A stretch of DNA of 64,000 nt from Siphonodentalium dalli (GCA_032622095.1 CP136063.1:85539980-85603979); one strand, 5' to 3'; counted from the first letter of the stretch, positions 30,729 to 40,483 are shown. Translations and numbers: made by a program. The notes: generated by a model not told the origin, from the letters alone.

Positions 30729-30833
30729 CAGTAATGCTCTAAGTAATCGACTTCTTAACCACAGCAGAATTATGGGTAATTTTTCAGGATTTAGTCGGAA
30801 ATATGGCTTGTTGCCATTCATCGGAAAGCTCTG
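30729..30833 (+). mobile_element. Solo left arm of family A
   Basis: CAGTAATGCTCTAAGTAATC to ATCGGAAAGCTCT, then unrelated GTATACTGGTGC. Ends at the palindrome centre like the copy at 19310. Confidence 0.8.
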
Positions 30834-31110
30834 TATACTGGTGCTGCAATTGTTCAGAAAATCTTCTTCTGATTGATGTACAACTTGAAGGATATTTCTG
30901 GGAGGTTTAATAATCCCAATTAATTACAGCCATTCAGAAAAAAAATATTTTAATTTGATATTCTGGCTCACTAACTATTCACTAATTATTTTCTTTTTTC
31001 TATAGGCCCCATTAGACTTTGAGGAAATAAAATAAACACTGATTACAAATTTTATATAATATTTTTCCCCACCCTGGTGATTTTTTTTAGGAGGATCCGT
31101 GAACCAACAA

Positions 31111-31167
31111 TTAACCCTTTCAGTGCCAAGTCCGATTTTTGTATCAACCCATATTTCCTTGATCATT
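31111..31167 (+). mobile_element. Left part of a split family C1b element
   Basis: TTAACCCTTTCAGTGCCAAG through ATATTTCCTTGATCATTTTT. Its continuation (CAAATTTATTGATTATAATA) is at 33596, so 2.4 kb has been inserted between. Confidence 0.75.
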
Positions 31168-33595
31168 TTTATGTTTACCCATACCATAGTATGGTAAACA
31201 TAGTGTCGTTGCCCGGATTGACCACTCGTCGTTTGTCCGTCTGTCTGTCCGTCTGTCCGTCTGTCCGTAGACACTTTACGAGTAATGCGATAACTCAAAC
31301 ATTTTCTATCCGATCGAAACCAAAATTTGTATATGGGTTTCTCAGCCCAAAATACAGATCGAGTTCGAATTTGATCCGAGATTTTGTAACAGAGTTATGG
31401 CCCTTTTTCAACTTAGAATTCACACATTCTGCCATAACTCAAACATTTTTTATCTGATTGGAACCAAATTTGGTATGTGAGTTTCACAGCCGAAAATACA
31501 GATCGAGTTCGAATATGGGTTTGATCCGATTAATTTTAAAGGAGTTATGAACCTTTTTCGAAGAAAAAAAAATCGATTTCTTAAAAAAAAAATTACTTTT
31601 AACTTTTATAATAATAATAAAAAAAATGTCATTGACATTGATTGGTTGATCGGTTTAGAAAATAATTAACCCTGCTCACAAATGCTATCTGATGCATCAA
31701 AGTCAAACAATTTTCTTCTGATCTGCCTCATATTGCTTACCTAGGTCTTTCTTAGCACGTTCTTCATCTGTATGGATTTTGGTATTGTTTAGTTAACCCT
31801 TTCCACTCTTGTTTTTAAATAGAATTCATCCAAGCCAGGATGACTCAACATTTTTCATCTGATCGACACCAATTTTGGTATATGAATTTCTGACCCCTAA
31901 ATACAGATCAAGTGCGAATATGGGTTTGATCCGGTATATATTAACAGAGTTATGGCCCTTTATAATTCATACATCTTTTCCATGCACTATTAAATTTGAA
32001 TAGAACAAGACACACCTGTGTTATTGGAAGGAGATAATTTATTGCTTTGGACACAGTGACCTGATAGTTCCACTGGTGACTGCAGACTTAATATAAACAT
32101 CTGTCAAACTTTGATTGATGTTAGACTCTTTATTCCTGTTCTGTTCTCTGTTGAAACCATGCAGTTCATGGCATTATTGTTTACAGAGACACTGTTGTTA
32201 TAACTTAGAAAATAATTAATACAGCATTCCTTAGTTCCATCATATGATGTCATTGAAAATGATTAACCCTCTGCACACATCATATGGTCTTCTGATGTTT
32301 TTTATTTGATCATTCTCCTATTCTATGTACATGTTGATGGTGATCCACTTTTAATTTGCATGAATTTGGGATTAAAATTAACCCATTCGATTGACTCATA
32401 TTATCTGATAGACATATATTAAATTATCACTTTAACTTTGAGCCAGGTTCAGTCAGTGTTTCAAGAAATGACCAATTGAAATTCATCATTAGAGGATATG
32501 TCTTATTTTGAAATTCCCTCAATTGCATTTGGGCTACAGGATAATATTAACAGTGCTGGGATTCTTGAGACTGACTTATTGTATGGGTTTCTAAATCCAA
32601 TGACATGCATTTTGTTGACTACTCTGTGTTTATCAGTTCATTAGTTTGGGTAAGATTAACCCCTTACTATCCAATTTGATAACTCAAATATTTCCATTGA
32701 TTATGTTTATAGTTCTGGCACAGTTTATGATAACACACCTCTAACCTGCATAGTGAGGGTCATTTGGTTTATTTGCTTAAATATATTAACATCCTTCACC
32801 AATCCTGTTGACACAATGTGATAGCTAAATATTTTTTGCATGATTACTCTATAAATAATCACATCTGTGATAATCATGACACATTCTTCACCTGTATAGA
32901 TTTTGGTATCGATCGAATGGTTGTGATAATATTATAAACCTTAACTTTAATTATATTTAAACTGTTCACAAACATATTTTCCTAATGATCAACTTACAAG
33001 AAAATTAACATTTATATCCAATCATTAGCAATCATATTTTATATCCAGGTCTATACATCCCTCACTTCTATAGTTGATCAGGTATTGATTGTTTTTTAGT
33101 GGTGAAATATTAATAGGTTGCTATGAATTTTTAATATGCAGCTGACACAAGATATTATGAACAAAAAAATAGCAATGATAATAAAAAAACCCACACAATA
33201 TGTAATGTCTCATGTTCCAATGTAATAAATAGATAAATTGAGTTGCTATGATGTTTATCTACCTAATTTCTTAATTATTTGATATTTAACAGCTATGGTG
33301 CTTCTCTCCGACTATGGATTGAGCTTAATTAGACTTATAACTCTATAAGACATACATGTATCTGTGTTGGAGTCACTAATAGGTTCAGGTTGAAATCAAA
33401 GCCACGTCTGTTAACATTGTGTTAATGTGAGCAAGGTGCCCAATAAGTGTGATTTCACTTGTGAATTAATAGTAAGGTGTGAATTGTTTAAAGTTTTGCA
33501 CTCATGAAAAGGATGGGGTAAGGATATATGAAAATAGCTCATCGCTGTCGCCAAGGTATGGGTTAAACATCTGCCGATCGTGATCGGCCTCTCGT
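31168..33595. repeat. 2.4-kb insert: 'GTTTACCCATACC' foldback, CCGTCTGT microsatellite, repeat modules, AT-rich remainder
   Basis: Opens with the short palindrome GTTTACCCATACCATAGTAT GGTAAAC, then (TCTGTCCG)n, then three modules: CAAACATTTT(C/T)TATC, GATCGAAACCAAA, TTTGGTATGTGAGTTTC, AATACAGATCGAGTTCGAAT, GGGTTTGATCCG, GAGTTATGGCCCTTTTTC (near 31300, 31440, 31845). The last 1.6 kb is AT-rich with no module. Both-strand ORFs over the microsatellite are not genes. Confidence 0.55.
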
Positions 33596-33750
33596 TCAAA
33601 TTTATTGATTATAATAATGTGATACATTGATGGAAAGAGCTCCTTAGCTCTTTCCATCAATGTATCACATTATTATAATAAATAAATTTGAAAAATGATC
33701 AAGGAAATATGGGTTGATACAAAAATCGGACTTGGCACTGAAAGGGTTAA
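33596..33750 (+). mobile_element. Right part of the split family C1b element
   Basis: Contains a perfect inner palindrome (GATGGAAAGAGCTCCTTAGC TCTTTCCATC with ATTATAATAATGTGATACAT arms) and ends GACTTGGCACTGAAAGGGTT AA. Confidence 0.78.
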
Positions 33751-34106
33751 AACTAAAATGAGGGAAACGACTAAAAGTCCTTCGTGTTCAAGCAAAGTTG
33801 GGTCAGTGTTAGCCTGTTAGGAGGGCGAAGATCCAGTGGATCTCGTGTGTTTTTCTGATTTGAAATCCCCTTACGCTCTCTGGGTTGCTATTGATGACGT
33901 GAATGATACGATAAGACATGACGTCGTGATTGTGGTTTGGTAGATTATAATAGAATGCTACAGGGGTGTTCCTGTTGTGTATTATGTCAGCATGATGTAC
34001 TGATAATCGTGTTTCAAAATGCTGTTTAGTTTCCCAAATGTGTTGGGAATTGCATCATTTGCAAGTGAGTAGATAAACACAGCTGTGTGTTAGGCAGTTG
34101 GATCTA
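33751..34106. other. Unique-looking sequence, no supported gene
   Basis: ATGAGGGAAACGACTAAAAG opens a 20-codon ORF; a GTGAGT occurs at 34064 after TTTGCAA, but no acceptor and phase combination gives a convincing exon. Confidence 0.3.
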
Positions 34107-34249
34107 CAGTAACGCCCTATTATAAGTAATTGACCTCTCTCGGGGAGAGCTTTCCGATGAATGGCAGCAAGCCATATTTCCGACTAAATCCTGAAAAGAT
34201 ACCCATAATTCTGCTGTGGTTAAGAGGTCGATTACTTAGGGCATTACTG
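34107..34249. mobile_element. Family A copy, left arm deleted
   Basis: CAGTAACGCCCTATTATAAG TAATTGACC joined to TCTCTCGGGGAGAGCTTTCC and a full right arm ending GGGCATTACTG; TA both sides. Confidence 0.82.
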
Positions 34250-34289
34250 TAACTGTGGTTAGTTGAATCGCATCAGAGTCTATTTTGAC

Positions 34290-34548
34290 TTAGAGAATAT
34301 CCATACTGGTTTGTGACAAGATCTGCTCCAGGCGTTCATTTTCGATGTCTGGTACAGGCCCTTTTGGTGAGGGCAATATCACGGATAGTCCTCTCGGGCA
34401 GACTTTGTGTAGCACGCAAGATTCGAGGAATTCTGGGTGGAGGGAAAGTCTGAGTTTCTTTGTGATGTGGTTCTGTATGTTACGATATGCAGAGATATTA
34501 GCCTCTGTGTGATACATACTTTTGTGTATCGGTGAAGGTTTAGTTGAT
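34290..34548 (-). CDS. Unrecognised ORF, possible transposon-derived fragment
   Basis: On the minus strand an open stretch of about 85 codons runs from just after a TAA to a stop at 34290, with an ATG at 34517. The protein has a coding-like composition: EANISAYRNIQNHITKKL, then LHPEFLESCVLHKVCPRGLS, a Pro/Gly patch and a charged C-terminal helix (DIENERLEQILSQ). The pattern 'leucine-rich helix, EFLxxCxxxxxxPrGL' resembles the lead-in regions of some retroelement or tyrosine-recombinase-element ORFs; this is recollection only. No splice sites at either edge are convincing. It lies alone between a family A copy and a foldback. A chance ORF remains possible. Confidence 0.3.
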
Positions 34549-34689
34549 TAGTGGTGTTTTTCCTAGAGAAACTTGTTTCTCTTTTACCTTACCTCAACAA
34601 TAAAAACTGTTTTGCATGAGCTCTCACTGGCCTCAGTACAGTGTGATTTCACTGATTTGAGGTATATATGGAACTGTAAACACAATCTA

Positions 34690-34992
34690 AAGCTGTTTTC
34701 AGAGACATGTGGCTGACGCATGCGGCCAACGCATGTGGCCAATGCATGCCACTATCGGGTTATGCCCAACGTTTCAAACCATACATATATCACTGGGATT
34801 GCGGCTGACGCAATTAAACGCATCCAATTTCAAAAAGTTTTGAAATTAGTTGCGTTTAACTGCATCAGTTGCAACCCCAGTGATATATGTATGGTTTGAA
34901 ACGTAGTGCCTATAACCCTGATAGCCGCCTATAACCCTGATAGCTGGATGTGTTAGCTGCATGCGTCAGCTGCAGGTCTGTGAAAGCAGCTT
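34690..34992. mobile_element. 303-bp foldback with AAGCTG/CAGCTT ends
   Basis: AAGCTGTTTTCAGAGACATG, GGCTGACGCATGC on the left; GCATGCGTCAGCTGCAG, GTCTGTGAAAGCAGCTT on the right. Inner arms CGTTTCAAACCATACATATA and TATATGTATGGTTTGAAACG surround CAATTTCAAAAAGTTTTGAA ATTAG. Short direct repeats GCATG(C/T)GGCCAA and TATAACCCTGATAGC occur once per side. No gene content or duplication readable. Confidence 0.75.
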
Positions 34993-35240
34993 CACATGGT
35001 TCTCTGTGTTGCCAAGGTCACATTATTCTGTACCAACATAAATCAGACAGGCCCTCCTCACATTGCATGTACAAGTAATTAGATATGTTGTTTGTTGCCT
35101 TGAAGGTCATTGACCATTTGAAACCCCACAATATCATGTTATGACATCTTGTCTGGGCGAAATCTTTTTGTAGGTATCATTGTTAAAGAACCTAAATTAG
35201 CTGAAGAATAATCGATGAAATGTCGCCAACAGAGTTAGTT

Positions 35241-35505
35241 TAACCCTCCTTGATTGAGCTTCTGAAATTTTGTGAAAGCCCTGTGCCAGTGCATTCTCTT
35301 ATATATGTGAGTCTCCAATATTAAAGGAGCCTCTCATATATAAGAAAATGCGTTGGCCTAACGATATTTACCTTGACCTTGTAAGCCAGTGCATTATCTT
35401 ATATATGCGAGGCTCCCTATGAGAGACTCCCATACATAAGAGAATGCACTGGTGCAGGATCTTTAATGCTGCACCAGCGCAGCTCCCGCCATGAAGGGGT
35501 TCTAT
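35241..35505 (+). mobile_element. Family C2 element, two hairpin modules
   Basis: TTAACCCTCCTTGATTGAGC on the left and GCGCAGCTCCCGCCATGAAG GGGTT on the right; modules at about 35287-35352 and 35387-35452 separated by CTAACGATATTTACCTTGAC. Right TTAA lost (TTCT). Confidence 0.78.
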
Positions 35506-35509
35506 AGAA

Positions 35510-35775
35510 AAATCTTGCGATTAATCTAAAAATCCGAAGTCATCATAGGACAGGAGTGTGTGTCTTATTTTGATGCTTTATATCAAAATTTAACCCCTCG
35601 CTGACAAATTTTTATTATTTAGACAAAAATGAAATGAAAGTTTACTTAAATTATGACCTCACACTCAAATTGGCACAATGATATTGTAATGTCCTGAATA
35701 ATCGACCCCTAAATCACAGCAGAAATTTTTCAGGATTTAGTCGGAAATATGGCTTGTTGCCATTCATTGGAAAGC
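35510..35775 (+). repeat. Segmental duplicate R, copy 1
   Basis: TTGCGATTAATCTAAAAATC, CATAGGACAGGAGTGTGTGT, GACAAATTTTTATTATTTAG, CACTCAAATTGGCACAATGA and a family A left arm are shared with 37003-37266. Both carry the same rare lesion in family A (CACAGCAGAAATTTTTCAGG, lacking TTATGGGTAA). Confidence 0.8.
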
Positions 35776-35893
35776 TTCCACCGAGAGCTTATTTCCGACT
35801 AAATCCTGAAAAATTACCCACAATTCTGCTGTGGTTATTAATGCCCGAAGTATATGACCCTTTAAAAGTGTCATATACTTCGGGCATTACTGT
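35690..35893. mobile_element. Family A copy inside duplicate R, rearranged right end
   Basis: GTAATGTCCTGAATAATCGA on the left; right arm reaches CTGCTGTGGTTA then a small second foldback (ATGCCCGAAGTATATGACCC, GTCATATACTTCGGGCATTA CTG). The extra foldback resembles the 'AAAGTATATGACC' subtype terminus in inverted duplicate. Confidence 0.7.
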
Positions 35894-36166
35894 ATATAAT
35901 GCATGATTTAAAATCTTTCAGCAGGCAAGCGGGATAAACTGATGGGTTTGAAACTCAACTAACCCTTTCTATACAATTCTATGCTCATTGACGAGTAGTT
36001 ACCCCAGGAAATGTTCAGATAATTAGTTCAACAAATGACCATAGGCAGTGTGTTCAACTAATTATCTAAACATTTCCCATCAATGAATAGGATTCTTATT
36101 GCACTCGTGTTATATTTTCGTCTGTCCATTGATCGTCTTCTCGTATTTCGTGAGCACCCCTCAAAA

Positions 36167-36674
36167 TTAACCTCTTCACTGCTAAATGACGTTATGACGT
36201 CGTGTACTGGGCTGTTGACGTAATTGCCATTTTCCAGTGGTAAAATATAACGCGAATATCACAAGAAACATAAATCTGACTCAGTTGAAAGACTATTATT
36301 GTTCACAATCGTGGGACATCTTACAGTAATGCTCTAAGTAATCAACTTCTTAACCACAGCAGAATTATGGGTAACTTTTCAGGATTTAGTCAGAAATATG
36401 GCTTGTTGGAATTCATCGGAAAGCTCTCGGGCAACAAGCCATATTTCCGACTATATCCTGAAAAGTTACCCATAATTCTGATGTGGTTAAGAAGTCGATT
36501 ACTTAGAGCATTACTGTACACTGTGAAACTCCAAGATACAGTTATTCTGATGCACCAATCTCAGATTTACAGTTATGAATAATGGCCTACCGCTGGTGTG
36601 CTGAAGTAATATAGCACACAGTGGGCACTTTTACATCAGTAATATTACGGACGTCATAGCAGCGAAGAGGTTAA
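36167..36674. mobile_element. Family I element, TTAA-flanked, nested in family D
   Basis: TTAACCTCTTCACTGCTAAA and GACGTTATGACGTC at the left, GACGTCATAGCAGCGAAGAG GTTAA at the right. TTAA duplication and CCTCTT/AAGAGG termini fit piggyBac-like miniatures; only copy in the window. The palindromic ATGACGTCGT/GACGTCAT words are CRE-like. About 315 bp without the family A insertion it hosts. Confidence 0.8.
36324..36516. mobile_element. Family A copy nested in family I
   Basis: CAGTAATGCTCTAAGTAATC to GAGCATTACTG, TA both sides, right arm shortened (centre GCTCTCGGGCAACAAGCC). Third level of the D-I-A nest. The 71-codon + ORF crosses it and is not a gene. Confidence 0.87.
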
Positions 36675-36833
36675 TAATAGATCATTCCCTTATAAAATAC
36701 TGATTTAATATTCCAGATTGTTGGATATTCTTAGCCATTACCAGACTAATTTCAACCCTGAAAACACATCAATAACAAAAAAAAAATTCCTGTTGAAAAT
36801 AGTGATATCATGATTATAAAAGCCTAGCGGGTA

Positions 36834-37003
36834 CAGTAATGCACTAAATAATTGACTCCTGAACCACAGCAGAATTATCGGTAATTTTTCAGGACTTAGT
36901 CGGAAATATGGCTTGTTGCCATTCATCGGAAAGCTCTCACTGAGAGCTTCCGATGAATGGCAACAAGCCATATTTCCAAGAGCTTTCCGATGAATGCCAA
37001 TAA
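36834..37003 (+). mobile_element. Family A copy, right arm truncated and partly repeated
   Basis: Left arm complete from CAGTAATGCACTAAATAATT; right arm reaches GCCATATTTCC, then AAGAGCTTTCCGATGAATGC repeats the arm start before duplicate R begins. Confidence 0.8.
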
Positions 37004-37266
37004 TTGCGATTAATCTAAAAATCTCAAGTCATCATAGGACAGGAGTGTGTGTCTTATTTTGATCCTTTATATCGACATTGAACCCGGGCCCTCACTGACA
37101 AATTTTTATTATTTAGACAAAAATGAAATGAAAGTTTACTTAAATTATGACCTCACACTCAAATTGGCACAATGATATTGTAATGTCCTGAATAATCGAC
37201 CCCTAAATCACAGCAGAAATTTTTCAGGATTTAGTCGGAAATATGGCTTGTTGCCATTCATTAGAA
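37003..37266 (+). repeat. Segmental duplicate R, copy 2
   Basis: Same order as 35510-35775 with few substitutions (CGGGCCCTCACTGAC for CCTCGCTGAC), about 1.49 kb downstream in direct orientation. Confidence 0.8.
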
Positions 37267-37383
37267 AACTCTCACTGACAGCTTTCCGATGAATGACAAC
37301 AAGCCATATATTTCCGACTAAATCCTGAAAAATTACCCATAATTTTGCTGTGGTTAAGGAGTCGATTATTTAGGGCATTACTG
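37172..37383. mobile_element. Family A copy inside duplicate R copy 2
   Basis: Left half has the shared lesion; the right half (TATATTTCCGACTAAATCCT to GGGCATTACTG) is normal, unlike that of 35690-35893. Right flank TA. Confidence 0.78.
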
Positions 37384-37739
37384 TATAAAAGCTTATAGCG
37401 GGTACACCTGTATTAGACTCTGTTATCTTCTCCCACTCAGTTTATTACACAGGTCAGCCATTCTAGTCAGGTTTAATTAGTAATCATTATATTGTTCCTA
37501 ATTTCTGTCTTCGGTTTTGCTGTTGGGGTCTTTATTACGAGAACTCCAGTGATGTTTTGTGGTCGATTATTGTCAGAACCAATTTCTGTTGGAGATATTC
37601 GCATTAACGTCTAACAGGTAAACCAGCACTGTTCTGACCTTCATCCGGATTGAGGTCACGACAGAGAACTGGAAACATAAATTTAGGAACTGAGTATGTT
37701 TCTACCAATTGTGTGTCTTCTTCAATCATGATGTTGTAA

Positions 37740-37902
37740 ATTTGATATGCCTTTTAACTACTATGGCTGCCATGTAGACAGAAGGATGGGGATCATCCAA
37801 TGACTTAATTATACCTGCCTCATCCTGTGATTATAGAGGTTTACATGATTACATGCCTCACTCTGTCCATTTCTATTTGGTTTCTGGCTAATGGCTTTAG
37901 TG
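37740..37902 (+). repeat. Duplicated segment S, copy 1
   Basis: ACTACTATGGCTGCCATGTA, GACAGAAGGATGGGGATCAT, CTATTTGGTTTCTGGCTAAT are shared with 40625-40795; copy 1 then runs into a C-family hairpin remnant at 37903-37945 (GCCAGTGCATTCTCTTATAT). Confidence 0.65.
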
Positions 37903-38169
37903 GTGCCAGTGCATTCTCTTATATTCGAGTCTCCCATAATTTATTCAACGTTTTTTGCGATAGCGGCTCACAAAAGTCACAGAAAAACATGCAATTTGGA
38001 GTTGGGACAGTCATCTACAGTGAAGTGCATTGTTAAGGAACAGATAATAACTAATAAATATATTCCCCGCATTATTTTTTTTGGACTTTATGAGGTTCCC
38101 TGTCAAAACTTGGTGGAATATGATCTCTATGAGCGTTAGCCAGAGTATAGATGGATGGCATGATCTACC

Positions 38170-38627
38170 CTTGATGCAGCATTAAAGATCCTGTGCCATG
38201 CAGTGCATTCTTTTGTATATGCGAGTCTCCCATAGGGAGCCTCACAGATTTAAGAAAAAACACTGATTTAATACAAGGTGAAGTTAAATATTGTTAGGTC
38301 AATGTATTCTCTTATAGGATAGGATAGGATAGTTTATTTACAATACACACGAATGATACAGTGGCAGTAATACATTATAAATTATAACAGTGTATTGTCG
38401 AGGGTAGCTTAGCCCTATCGGGCTGTCTTCCGGCTACCCCCTTATATAATTGACTCTTTAACCACAGCAGAATTATAGGTAATTTTTCAGAATTTAGTCG
38501 GAAATATGGCTTGTTGCCATTCATCGAAAGCTCTCAATTATATATGTGTGGCTCCCTATGGGAGACTCGCATATATTAAAGAATACATTGGCACATTGTT
38601 TTTCAGTCATGGAAGGGTTAAAGGGAG
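38170..38627. mobile_element. Family C2 element, interrupted by a retroposon tail and family A
   Basis: CAGCATTAAAGATCCTGTGC at the left and CAGTCATGGAAGGGTTAA at the right. Hairpin one is at about 38205-38265; the second starts GTCAATGTATTCTCTTATA, is broken at 38317, and its far part TATATGTGTGGCTCCCTATG resumes at about 38539. Confidence 0.6.
38317..38440 (-). mobile_element. 124-bp retroposon (SINE or truncated LINE) with (TATCC)n tail
   Basis: GGATAGGATAGGATAGTTTA TTTAC is, on the minus strand, a 3' tail of TATCC repeats. CTTATA is present on both sides (38311-38316, 38441-38446), a 6-bp target duplication. The interior folds (GGGTAGC...AGCCCTATCGGGCT). No box A/B promoter recognised, so a 5'-truncated LINE end or SINE cannot be separated. 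Confidence 0.65.
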
Positions 38628-38746
38628 ACTTTACCTAATTGAGAGCTTTCGATGAATGGCAACAAGCCATATTTCCGACTAAATTCTGAAAAATTACCTA
38701 TAATTCTGCTGTGGTTAAAGAGTCAATTATATAGGGCATAACTGTT
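38445..38746. mobile_element. Family A arms separated by C2 sequence
   Basis: Left arm TATATAATTGACTCTTTAAC to TCATCGAAAGCTCTCAATTA; right arm from TAATTGAGAGCTTTCGATGA to TATAGGGCATAACTG. Both arms carry the same private changes (CGAAAGC, ATTATAGGTAA, AGAGTCAATTATAT), so they were one palindrome before about 90 bp of C2 came to lie between them. Confidence 0.7.
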
Positions 38747-39027
38747 TATTCCACACCCATTGATGTGAGGCACATATGTATTCAACTGAATCCCAGCCAT
38801 TGAATACATATTAGTGTATACCTCTAGTGGAAAACAAGCCGGAACTATTCTTGTTGACGTTGTCGCCAAGAAAGATGACGTACATTATGTCGATCATATA
38901 TATAGTCCGCTTCCGGTGATCCACCCATAATTACTGGTTATTTGTCAGACTTAAATCACAATAAAGGTAGCTATAGTAACATTGAAGGTGACATTCATGG
39001 ACTGAACTTATCTGACTGAACGGTATA
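38747..39027. other. Unrecognised sequence
   Basis: Weak inverted words TGTATTCAACTGAAT and ATTGAATACATA near 38777-38812. No gene. Confidence 0.3.
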
Positions 39028-39206
39028 GAATAAATACAGAACACAACTTGCATCATAATCTCGAATCTTTTATCGAACTCGTTACGGATGGCGCAAAGTT
39101 ATATTTCGCTCGAGCTACGCTCTCGCAAAATATATCCTTGCGCCATCCGCAACTCATTCGATAAAAGATTCTTGATTAAGATGCACGTTGTGTTCTGTCT
39201 ATATAT
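39028..39206. mobile_element. Foldback with CGCTCGAGC-type centre
   Basis: GAATAAATACAGAACACAAC ... GTTGTGTTCTGTCTATATAT; inner arms GAATCTTTTATCGAACTCGT, GGATGGCGCAA and TTGCGCCATCCGCAACTC, CGATAAAAGATTC surround TTTCGCTCGAGCTACGCTCT CG. Not related in sequence to the other foldbacks. Confidence 0.7.
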
Positions 39207-39326
39207 TCATCAGAAAATATCCAATAAAAGAATTAATATGAGTCAAGAATGAGAGTTAAATACACGCACGTACACAAAGAACCCCTTATAACAACCTGAT
39301 AATTATAATGAAAATGAGTAAAAGGC

Positions 39327-39491
39327 TTAACCCTTTGAGTGCCAGGTCGATTTTTGTATCAACCCATATACCCTTTTTTTATTTTTTTTTTTATTTTTTA
39401 CAATTTTAATAATTTATTCTTATATTCTTTAACAAACTTATTTTGTAGGTTTAGGGCCGATGAGATCGGCCCCTGACACTCAAAGGGTTAA
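39327..39491. mobile_element. Family C1 element lacking the hairpin
   Basis: TTAACCCTTTGAGTGCCAGG to CACTCAAAGGGTTAA; a T-rich run replaces the hairpin after CCCATATACCC. Its right TTAA abuts the left TTAA of the next element. Confidence 0.85.
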
Positions 39492-39753
39492 TTAACTCTT
39501 CCATGAATGGAGCTTCCTCAAGTTTTGCGAAAACCCTGTGCCAATGTATTCTCTTATATAAATGCGAGTCTCTCAAAGGGAGCCTCACATATAAAGAGAA
39601 TGCATTGGCCTAACAATATTTACCTTGATCTTGTAAGCCAGTGCATTCTCTTATATTTGCAAGGCTCCCTATATAGACTCGCATATATAAGAGAATGCAC
39701 TGACACATGGTATTTAATGCTGCACCAGCGCACCTCCGTCATGAAAGGTTTAA
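39492..39753 (+). mobile_element. Family C2 element abutting C1
   Basis: TTAACTCTTCCATGAATGGA to CTCCGTCATGAAAGGTTTAA, two hairpin modules with linker GGCCTAACAATATTTACCTT GATC. The junction with the preceding element reads GGGTTAATTAACTCTT. Confidence 0.85.
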
Positions 39754-39756
39754 GCA

Positions 39757-39955
39757 ATTTTATTAATACTCATTTTCATTATTACATGATTTTATATCAA
39801 GTTGTTTTACATTGTTCATAGAGTACATTAATGTATTTTGCACTGATCCCTGACTCAAATTCATTCATTTAATGCATATTGTCCGTTGAATAGAGTAGGA
39901 GAAGGCTCATACAATGGCTGGATTTAGGTACAGTCTCCCTTTAAGGTAAAAGAAA
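39757..39955 (+). repeat. Family H repeat, copy 1
   Basis: GTTGTTTTACATTGTTCATA GAG, TGTATTTTGCACTGATCC, GACTCAAATTCA, then one GGCTGGATTTAGGTACAGTC TCCCTTTAAG unit. Copy 2 at 43750 carries seven such units. Confidence 0.6.
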
Positions 39956-39994
39956 ATATGAGTTTCCGATTTGTTGAAATGAAAATTGCAGGTA

Positions 39995-40155
39995 CAGTAA
40001 TGCTCTAAATAATCGACCCCTTAACCACAGCAGAATTATGGGTAACTTTTCAGGATTTAGTCGGAAATATGGCTTGTTGCCATTCATCGGAAAGCTCTGA
40101 AAAGTTAACCATAATTCCGCTGTGGTTAAGGGGTCAATTAATTATGGCATTATTG
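39995..40155. mobile_element. Family A copy, right arm shortened
   Basis: Left arm complete; after GGAAAGCTCTGAAAAGTTAA the right arm lacks its inner 55 bp. Ends ATGGCATTATTG-TA. Confidence 0.83.
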
Positions 40156-40271
40156 TATGTACTGACGGGTAGTGTTTTTTTTTTTTGCAAAGAGATTTTC
40201 ATTGATGTACTGAAAGTAAAGATTCTCGATTTTATTTCTTATATCAAAATATAAACAAGATGTATGAAATA

Positions 40272-40483
40272 CAGTAATGCCCTAAGTAATCGACTCCATA
40301 ACCACAGCAGAATTATGGGTAACTTTTCAGGATTTAGTCGGAAATATGGCTTGTCGCCATTCATCGGAAAGCTCTGGTGAGAGCTTTCCGATGAATGGCG
40401 ACAAGCCATATTTTTGACTAAATCCTGAAAAATTACCCATAATTCTGCTGTGGTTATGGAGTTGATTACTTAGGGCATTACTG
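40272..40483. mobile_element. Family A copy with paired private changes
   Basis: Left TTGTCGCCATTCATCGG and right CCGATGAATGGCGACAAGCC share the TTGCC to TCGCC change, as do CTCCATAACC and GGTTATGGAG. Arms thus evolve together or derive from one folded template. Confidence 0.88.

Larger units (their letters stand above)
35962..36700 (-). mobile_element. Family D element split by family I
   Basis: AACCCTTTCTATACAATT and ACGAGTAGTTACCCC, the D hairpin (AAATGTTCAGATAATTAGTT, AACTAATTATCTAAACATTT), and GCACCCCTCAAAATTAA. The D text resumes after family I with TTAATAATAGATCATTCCCT, so family I landed in a D-internal TTAA. Confidence 0.72.

Noticed and set aside
31077-31457. 126-codon + ORF
   Set aside because: Starts in the C1b terminus and runs through a CCGTCTGT microsatellite and a dispersed repeat; peptide is low complexity.
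38317-38440. tRNA-derived SINE with internal promoter
   Set aside because: No box A or box B could be read and no cloverleaf forms; only the tail and duplication support retroposition.
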